A stretch of DNA of 6,659 nt from Ignavibacteriales bacterium (lineage in GTDB: Bacteria > Bacteroidota > Ignavibacteria > Ignavibacteriales > Ignavibacteriaceae), in contig DPRR01000008.1 in the NCBI GenBank assembly GCA_003538625.1, positions 1-6,659 of the forward strand, written 5' to 3'. Below the pieces are notes generated by a model. That model had not been told where the DNA came from and made no database searches. It saw nothing but the letters and a program-made list of their open reading frames with translations. The stretch's first letter is position 1, and every line of letters starts with the position of its first letter. The position numbers were made by a program, and so were the translations under genes. This document shows, piece after piece, positions 1 through 4,413 of the stretch.

Positions 1-2
1 TT

Positions 3-92
3 GATGCATCAACGCTGTCGAGCGGTGTTTACTTATACAAAATACAGGCAGGTAGTTTTGTTCAGACTAAAAAGATGATACTGATGAAGTAA
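3..92 (+). CDS. C-terminal end of a secreted protein with T9SS type A sorting signal (5' partial)
   Basis: Only the last 29 codons and the TAA stop lie in the window; the gene starts upstream. The readable tail begins DASTLSSGVYLYKI and ends in KKMILMK. This matches the end of the Por_Secre_tail / type A sorting domain: an 'L.SGVY.Y.(L/I)' strand, a short turn (QAGSF), then a last strand with basic residues (TKKMILMK). Proteins with this tail are known to cross the outer membrane by the type IX secretion system, after which the tail is removed and the cargo is often anchored to the surface. The function of the passenger cannot be told from this fragment. A strong terminator follows 21 bases after the stop, so this gene ends its transcription unit. 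Recognition of the tail is firm; the exact family label rests on pattern recall. Confidence 0.85.
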   Translation, partial: DASTLSSGVYLYKIQAGSFVQTKKMILMK

Positions 93-113
93 GAATGTAA
101 AACGAGAAATGAT

Positions 114-146
114 AAAAGGCGATTCGAAAGAATCGCCTTTTTTATT
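114..146 (+). terminator. Rho-independent terminator with GAAA tetraloop
   Basis: A perfect 12-bp stem pairs 114-125 (AAAAGGCGATTC) with 130-141 (GAATCGCCTTTT). It closes a GAAA loop at 126-129, a GNRA tetraloop on a C-G closing pair. The right arm runs into six T bases (138-143). It lies just after the T9SS-tailed gene, which it should terminate. The A-rich left arm would also let it work, less well, from the other strand. A weak second inverted repeat (ATTGT at 144-148, ACAAT at 154-158, loop AATAA) follows at once. Confidence 0.9.
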
Positions 147-418
147 GTAATAAACAATTTGTACTTGATTAGGTGGTTTGTGTTAAGTGTGAATAAATTA
201 GAGGTGTTTTAATATATTTAAATCCTAAAAATTATTTTTAAGCATTAATAGCAAAAAGTAAACACAGTTATTAAAATTTATACTAATTAAAAAAGGCACA
301 GAGTAGAAATTTTACTAGAAATAAAATTCCCGCATAGTGCAACAATTGCATCGAAAAAAAAATATTTTACCTTGACTAAATATTAAGGTCGAATAGTTGA
401 AAAGGCGATATAAAGAAA
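147..418. other. AT-rich intergenic region upstream of the sensor kinase
   Basis: I find no convincing gene in these about 270 bases; the reading frames are short and stop-rich. The region must carry the promoter of the kinase, since a strong terminator lies upstream. The best candidate is TTGACT at 372-377 followed by a poor -10 around TAGTTG at 394-399; this is weak by either the sigma-70 or the Bacteroidota (TTTG / TAnnTTTG) rule. Other visible structure is a perfect inverted repeat TGCAA-CAA-TTGCA at 338-350, a direct repeat TAGAAAT at 304-310 and 316-322, and two related words, TTAGGTGGTTT at 169-179 and TTAGAGGTGTTTT at 198-210. In sequence this AT-rich, the direct repeats may be chance. 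Confidence 0.6.
338..350. promoter_or_regulatory. Candidate operator: short perfect inverted repeat
   Basis: TGCAA (338-342) and TTGCA (346-350) are a perfect inverted repeat around CAA. It lies about 70 bases before the kinase start and just upstream of the only TTGAC-like -35 candidate (372). A dimeric regulator such as the NarL-type protein encoded downstream binds sites of this general shape, so autoregulation is possible. Nothing in the sequence proves it, and a 5-bp half-site is short. Confidence 0.2.
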
Positions 419-3400
419 ATGTACGAATTGACTATTAAGTTAATAAATATCTTATTTGTTGCGGCCATAATATTTTCCACACTATACGCACAACCGACAA
501 ATTTAAAACTAGATAAAATAGGACTTGAACAGGGACTTTCACAATCGACAGTTTATGCAATTACGCAAGATGAACAAGGTTTTATGTGGTTTGGCACTGA
601 TGATGGCCTGAACAGATATGACGGTTATGCAATTAAAGTATTTAAACACAGTTCAAATAATTTAAATTCTGTTGCGGATAATACCATTCTGGCTTTATTT
701 AGTGACACCAATGGTGACTTATGGATTGGTACAAGACGCGGTGGTGTGGACAGGTATGATATTACCAGGAATAAATTCTATCACTATTTTCATGTAGCGG
801 ATAATACTTCAACCATAAGCGATAATAGTATAAGTACTCTTTTTAAGGATTCTCAAGGAAATCTCTGGGTAGGAACGAGAAAAGGATTAAATAGATACAA
901 CTATTCTGACAGTACTTTTAGCCGATTTAATCTGCATCCTAATGATAACTCAAATACGGATGCATTATCGGTTACATCTATTTGTGAAGATTCCTCTAAA
1001 ACTTTGTGGATTGGTACTTCAGTCGGTTTATTTAAAATTAATTCTAATTACTTAAATAGAAAGAAGGCAGATTCAGAAATTTATTATTCAGAATCGACAG
1101 TATTTCTTTCAGGCTTATATGTACGTACAGTGTACATTGACCACGCCGGAGTTTTGTGGGCAGGTACTTTTGGAAAAGGTTTGTACCGGTATAGTCATGA
1201 AGTAAAAAAATTTACATCATTTACTGATAATTCAAATTCAGTATCATCTAAAAATTTGGGAAATTTTATATTCAGGATTTACGAAGATTCAAAGGATAAT
1301 TTCTGGGTGGCTGCGTATGATTCAGGATTATCAGTTTACAACCGCAATAATGGTAAATTTCAGAGATGGATGAATGAACCAGTACACGCAATATATGTAG
1401 ATAATTCTGATATTATATGGTTTGGTACTTATACTGATGGTGTTAAAACATATGACGCCCGCAAGAACAGGTTTAATCCTTATTATGACAGATCTTCGAG
1501 TGTCTTTGAAAAAGATAATAATCTTATTACTTCTATTCTTCAAGACAGCAAGGGCTATCTGTGGGTGGGTACTTACAGCAAAGGACTAAAATTATATTCT
1601 CCTCTTGATAGATCGGATGCCAGCATTCGTAAGAAAATTAAACAGTTTGAATTTGAAAATGGTAATCCTTACAGCATTAGCAGTAACAGAGTAATTTGTC
1701 TGTGTGAATCATCTGATGGGAATATATGGATCGGTACAGAGATCGATGGATTAAATATGTATGACTATAAAACTAAAAAATTTATAAAGTACAGAAATAA
1801 TCCTAGAGACAAAAACAGTCCAGTTTCAGATAGAGTTACAGCCCTGTATTTTGATAAAGAAAAAGATCTTTTATGGATAGGTTATTTGGACGGAAGTGTT
1901 GACAGTTATAATTATAAAACCAGATTTTTCAAACACTACCAGATTGAAATGAAAAATAATCATTCAACCTCTATTAATAGTGTGACAGCAATTTACAATG
2001 GTAAACAAACAGGTTTATGGGTTGGATCCTTTGAAGGTGATCTTAACAGATTTATTCCGGAGAGCGATTCATTTAAGCAATTTAGAATTTCATATGATTC
2101 ATCTGCAGATATAAACAGGAACGGGATTTATTCAATGTTTGAAGATATGGAAGGAATATTCTGGATTGGTACATACGGAGGTGGATTGAAACGACTGGAC
2201 GTAAAAAGTAAATCTATAAAAACATATACCGATCAGAATGGTTTACCAAATAATGTGGTATACAGCATACTACCTGATAAAGCGGATAACATCTGGCTAA
2301 GTACAAACAAAGGAATAGTAAAATTCAATCCTGTAAAAGAAACTTTTCGAAATTATAATGTTATGGATGGCGTTCAAAGCAATGAGTTCAATCAAGGTGC
2401 TTATTATATAAATCAAAGCGGCGAATTATTCTTTGGAGGAGTTAATGGTTTTAATGCTTTTTTCCCCGAAGAAATTGTTGATAATACTTTTATTCCGCCA
2501 GTGTATATAACGACGATTAAAGTTTTTGATGAAGTATTGCCGCTACCCGACCCGCTTGGAAAGAATATTGAGCAGATAGAACTCACTTACGCGCAAAATT
2601 TTATTTCTTTTGAATTTGTAGCATTGAACTTTACCTCTGCGGAAAAAAATAAATATGCTTACAAGCTTGATGGCTTTGATAAAGACTGGCATACGGTTTC
2701 AGCAAATCAGCGTTATGCCAGTTATACAAATCTTAATCCCGGAACATATATATTACGTGTAAAAGCTTCCAATAATGATAATGTATGGAATGAGAGAGGA
2801 ACATCAATTACAATAATTGTAACACCACCGTTCTGGATGACATGGTGGTTTCGCGGATTAATAATCATTACCATAATGATAATTGGCGGCAGCATTATAA
2901 GATATTTTGTTTTGAAAAATATAAAAGATAGAACGCGTAAAATGGAAAAGGAAGCATCATTAGAAAGGGAACGACTTCGTATTGCCCGTGATATGCACGA
3001 TGATCTTGGTGCTAGATTAACAGAAATTCGATTTTTAAGCGAAATGGCTCAGAATAATCCTGCAGAAAGTGCAAACAAGGTATTTCAGCAAGTTTCTGAG
3101 GCTTCAAAAGAAATTATTTCAAAGTTCAATGAAATAGTTTGGTCAGTCAATCCAGAGAACGACACAGTTGAGAATCTAGCTGAGTTTATAGGACAATTTT
3201 CTGTTGATTTTTTAAGTAAAATGAAAATAAAATGCCGTTTGGATTTGCCGGATGAATTACCCGATTGGCGTGTATCTTCGGAAATCCGACATGACATTTT
3301 ACTTGCAGTAAAGGAAACGTTAAATAATTCTGTTAAATATTCGAATACCGATGAGGTAAATGTAAAAATTTCTGCAGAAAATTCGACCCTTAAAGTAATT

Positions 3401-3571
3401 ATCAGAGATTTCGGAAAAGGATTTGACATTGATAACATCCACAAATTAGGAAACGGACTAAATAATATGAAAAAGAGGATGGAGAAATTCAGTGGGAAAT
3501 GTGAAATAGAAAGTAAATTAAACTTAGGAACAAAAGTTACTTTTACTATTCCACTTATTAAGGAAGATTAA
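419..3571 (+). CDS. Two-component sensor histidine kinase with a 14-blade Reg_prop periplasmic sensor, Y_Y_Y domain and HisKA_3/HATPase_c
   Basis: Membrane sensor kinase of 1050 residues. Residues 1-24 are a signal peptide (hydrophobic 11-22, likely cut at LYA|QP). Fourteen 'LWIGT..GL.RYD'-type Reg_prop blade motifs follow; their key Trp lies at about 57, 102, 150, 197, 247, 296, 334, 382, 437, 486, 534, 582 and 626, and Phe replaces it at 671. Fourteen suits two seven-bladed propellers. A Y_Y_Y domain spans about 738-803 (YAYKLDGFDKDW), a membrane helix about 813-832, and a short cytoplasmic coil about 833-850. The HisKA_3 box (RIARDMHDDLGARL) carries the phospho-acceptor His860, with the family motif NEIVWSVNP at 904-912. 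The ATPase part shows an N box (KETLNN, 965-970), G1 (DFGKGF, 997-1002) and G2 (GNGLNNM, 1011-1017), so the kinase looks intact. In known relatives the propellers and Y_Y_Y domain read a periplasmic ligand, often a glycan; the ligand here is unknown. The regulator 80 bases downstream is the probable phosphate acceptor. No strong ribosome site precedes this ATG; the signal peptide supports the start. Confidence 0.93.
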   Translation: MYELTIKLINILFVAAIIFSTLYAQPTNLKLDKIGLEQGLSQSTVYAITQDEQGFMWFGTDDGLNRYDGYAIKVFKHSSNNLNSVADNTILALFSDTNGDLWIGTRRGGVDRYDITRNKFYHYFHVADNTSTISDNSISTLFKDSQGNLWVGTRKGLNRYNYSDSTFSRFNLHPNDNSNTDALSVTSICEDSSKTLWIGTSVGLFKINSNYLNRKKADSEIYYSESTVFLSGLYVRTVYIDHAGVLWAGTFGKGLYRYSHEVKKFTSFTDNSNSVSSKNLGNFIFRIYEDSKDNFWVAAYDSGLSVYNRNNGKFQRWMNEPVHAIYVDNSDIIWFGTYTDGVKTYDARKNRFNPYYDRSSSVFEKDNNLITSILQDSKGYLWVGTYSKGLKLYSPLDRSDASIRKKIKQFEFENGNPYSISSNRVICLCESSDGNIWIGTEIDGLNMYDYKTKKFIKYRNNPRDKNSPVSDRVTALYFDKEKDLLWIGYLDGSVDSYNYKTRFFKHYQIEMKNNHSTSINSVTAIYNGKQTGLWVGSFEGDLNRFIPESDSFKQFRISYDSSADINRNGIYSMFEDMEGIFWIGTYGGGLKRLDVKSKSIKTYTDQNGLPNNVVYSILPDKADNIWLSTNKGIVKFNPVKETFRNYNVMDGVQSNEFNQGAYYINQSGELFFGGVNGFNAFFPEEIVDNTFIPPVYITTIKVFDEVLPLPDPLGKNIEQIELTYAQNFISFEFVALNFTSAEKNKYAYKLDGFDKDWHTVSANQRYASYTNLNPGTYILRVKASNNDNVWNERGTSITIIVTPPFWMTWWFRGLIIITIMIIGGSIIRYFVLKNIKDRTRKMEKEASLERERLRIARDMHDDLGARLTEIRFLSEMAQNNPAESANKVFQQVSEASKEIISKFNEIVWSVNPENDTVENLAEFIGQFSVDFLSKMKIKCRLDLPDELPDWRVSSEIRHDILLAVKETLNNSVKYSNTDEVNVKISAENSTLKVIIRDFGKGFDIDNIHKLGNGLNNMKKRMEKFSGKCEIESKLNLGTKVTFTIPLIKED

Positions 3572-3585
3572 TATTAACTATTAGC

Positions 3586-3602
3586 CCCTTTGGGTCATTG
3601 CT
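3586..3602 (+). repeat. Short CCC-TTT-GGG hairpin element with ATTGCT tail (copy 1)
   Basis: In the gap between kinase and regulator, CCC (3586-3588), TTT, GGG (3592-3594) can fold as a tiny hairpin and is followed by TCATTGCT. A similar element lies at 4336-4353 after the regulator; the GGGTCATTGCT and GGGCTATTGCT parts agree at 9 of 11 bases. It may be a small dispersed repeat or an mRNA processing or attenuation element, but the match is short. Confidence 0.3.
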
Positions 3603-3642
3603 AAAACAAAGACTAAACTCTATTATTGAATTAAAAATATGC

Positions 3643-3646
3643 GGAG
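3643..3646 (+). promoter_or_regulatory. Ribosome binding site that fixes the GTG start of the response regulator
   Basis: GGAG at 3643-3646 lies five bases before GTG at 3652. This is a good Shine-Dalgarno distance, and the protein that follows starts with the usual short lead (MTINVAIVEDD) of a receiver domain. The frame stays open upstream to a TTG at 3598, but that start has no such site and would add 18 residues not expected in the family. Confidence 0.7.
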
Positions 3647-3651
3647 ATACT

Positions 3652-4278
3652 GTGACTATAAATGTAGCAATTGTAGAAGACGATAAGAAAATCAGGGAGA
3701 GCCTTTGTATACTTATAGAAGGATCGCCTGGTTTTAAATGTATATCTGCTTACGAAGACGCTGAAAAAGCTTTACAAAACATTCCGGACGCAATACCCGA
3801 TGTAGTTTTAATGGATATTAATTTACCCAAGATGAGTGGGATTGAATGTGTAAAACATTTAAAACAACAACTACCTGGAATACTTATTATTATGTTAACA
3901 ATGTACGAAGATATCCAGAAAATATTCAGCTCTTTACAAGCAGGAGCCGTAGGATACCTTATTAAGAGCACATCACCATCTGAAATACTTCAAGCAATCA
4001 AAGATGTTCATTCAGGCGGCTCGCCAATGACTTCGCAGATAGCAAGAAAAGTAGTTCAATCGTTCTTTAAGACAAATAACAATGATGATGATACAATTAA
4101 ATTAAGTGAGCGGGAAAGAGAAATACTAAACTTGCTTGCAAAAGGTTATATCAATAAAGAAATAGCTGATCAACTTTTTATCAGTCCCGATACAGTCCAT
4201 AATCATCTGCGAAACATCTACGAAAAACTTCACGTACGCACCAGAACCGAAGCTGTGGTAAAATTCCTCCGGAAGTAG
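3652..4278 (+). CDS. NarL/FixJ-family response regulator (receiver + LuxR-type HTH)
   Basis: Cytoplasmic DNA-binding regulator of 208 residues, the normal length for the NarL family. The receiver domain (about 3-120) has the acidic pocket E9-D10-D11, the phosphorylation site Asp55 (VVLMDINLPKMSG), Thr83 (MLTMYED), Tyr102 and Lys105 (GYLIKS), so every residue needed for phosphoryl switching is present. An Asn/Asp-rich linker (about 140-148) leads to a LuxR-type helix-turn-helix (151-208): LSEREREIL, then NKEIADQLFISPDTVHNHLRNIYEKL, the last helix being the DNA-reading one. The GTG start is chosen from a GGAG site five bases upstream and from the usual family N terminus; the next in-frame ATG is inside the receiver. 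It lies 80 bases after the HisKA_3 kinase, and that kinase class is known to pair with NarL-type regulators, so the two should form one operon and one pathway. Its target genes are not shown; its own operon and the secreted propeller gene downstream are the nearest candidates. Confidence 0.95.
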   Translation: MTINVAIVEDDKKIRESLCILIEGSPGFKCISAYEDAEKALQNIPDAIPDVVLMDINLPKMSGIECVKHLKQQLPGILIIMLTMYEDIQKIFSSLQAGAVGYLIKSTSPSEILQAIKDVHSGGSPMTSQIARKVVQSFFKTNNNDDDTIKLSEREREILNLLAKGYINKEIADQLFISPDTVHNHLRNIYEKLHVRTRTEAVVKFLRK

Positions 4279-4282
4279 ATAT

Positions 4283-4298
4283 AACCCTTTTGGGTTTT
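4283..4298 (+). terminator. Weak hairpin after the regulator gene, possible terminator
   Basis: AACCC (4283-4287) pairs with GGGTT (4292-4296) around a TTTT loop, four bases after the regulator stop. The stem is only 5 bp and the T run after it is short (TTTT at 4295-4298, partly within the stem). Further on, an 8-base T run (4374-4381) follows AATAT/ATATT and CTATT/AATAG pairings made almost only of A-T pairs. Either could stop transcription weakly; neither compares with the terminator at 114-146, so read-through into the next gene is possible. Confidence 0.35.
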
Positions 4299-4335
4299 AC
4301 AGAACCACTTTTATTCCATTTAAGTTTCATTCGTA

Positions 4336-4353
4336 CCCTAATGGGCTATTGCT
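4336..4353 (+). repeat. Short CCC-TAAT-GGG hairpin element with ATTGCT tail (copy 2)
   Basis: CCC (4336-4338), TAAT, GGG (4343-4345), then CTATTGCT. It is the partner of the element at 3586-3602, and the two flank the response regulator gene. A third CCC-TTTT-GGG hairpin without the ATTGCT tail is at 4283-4296. Confidence 0.3.
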
Positions 4354-4403
4354 GAGGAATATGAATAGAGATATTTTTTTTATGTTTATTAATAATTAAA
4401 GAC

Positions 4404-4410
4404 AGGGTGA
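4404..4410 (+). promoter_or_regulatory. Ribosome binding site of the secreted propeller gene
   Basis: AGGGTGA at 4404-4410 lies three bases before the ATG at 4414, with the AGG core about 7-9 bases upstream. Together with the signal peptide that follows, this supports the chosen start. A promoter in the 135-base gap is possible (TTGCTG at 4349-4354 and TATTTT at 4372-4377, spaced 17 bases), but the match is modest. Confidence 0.55.
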
Positions 4411-4413
4411 AAC

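Noticed and set aside
304..322. Direct repeat TAGAAAT twice with 12-base spacing upstream of the kinase
   Set aside because: Seven A/T-rich bases repeated in a very AT-rich region are easily chance; it has no link to a clear promoter.
2429..2500. Loss of Trp in the last Reg_prop blade as a sign of decay
   Set aside because: The form ELFFGG.NGF..F.P is the usual closing blade in this sensor family, just before the Y_Y_Y region, so it is normal.
3085..3444. Minus-strand open frame of about 119 codons inside the kinase gene
   Set aside because: It lies opposite the conserved HisKA_3/HATPase_c region, its translation has no recognisable family or natural composition, and it has no ribosome site. 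It is a shadow of the coding strand.
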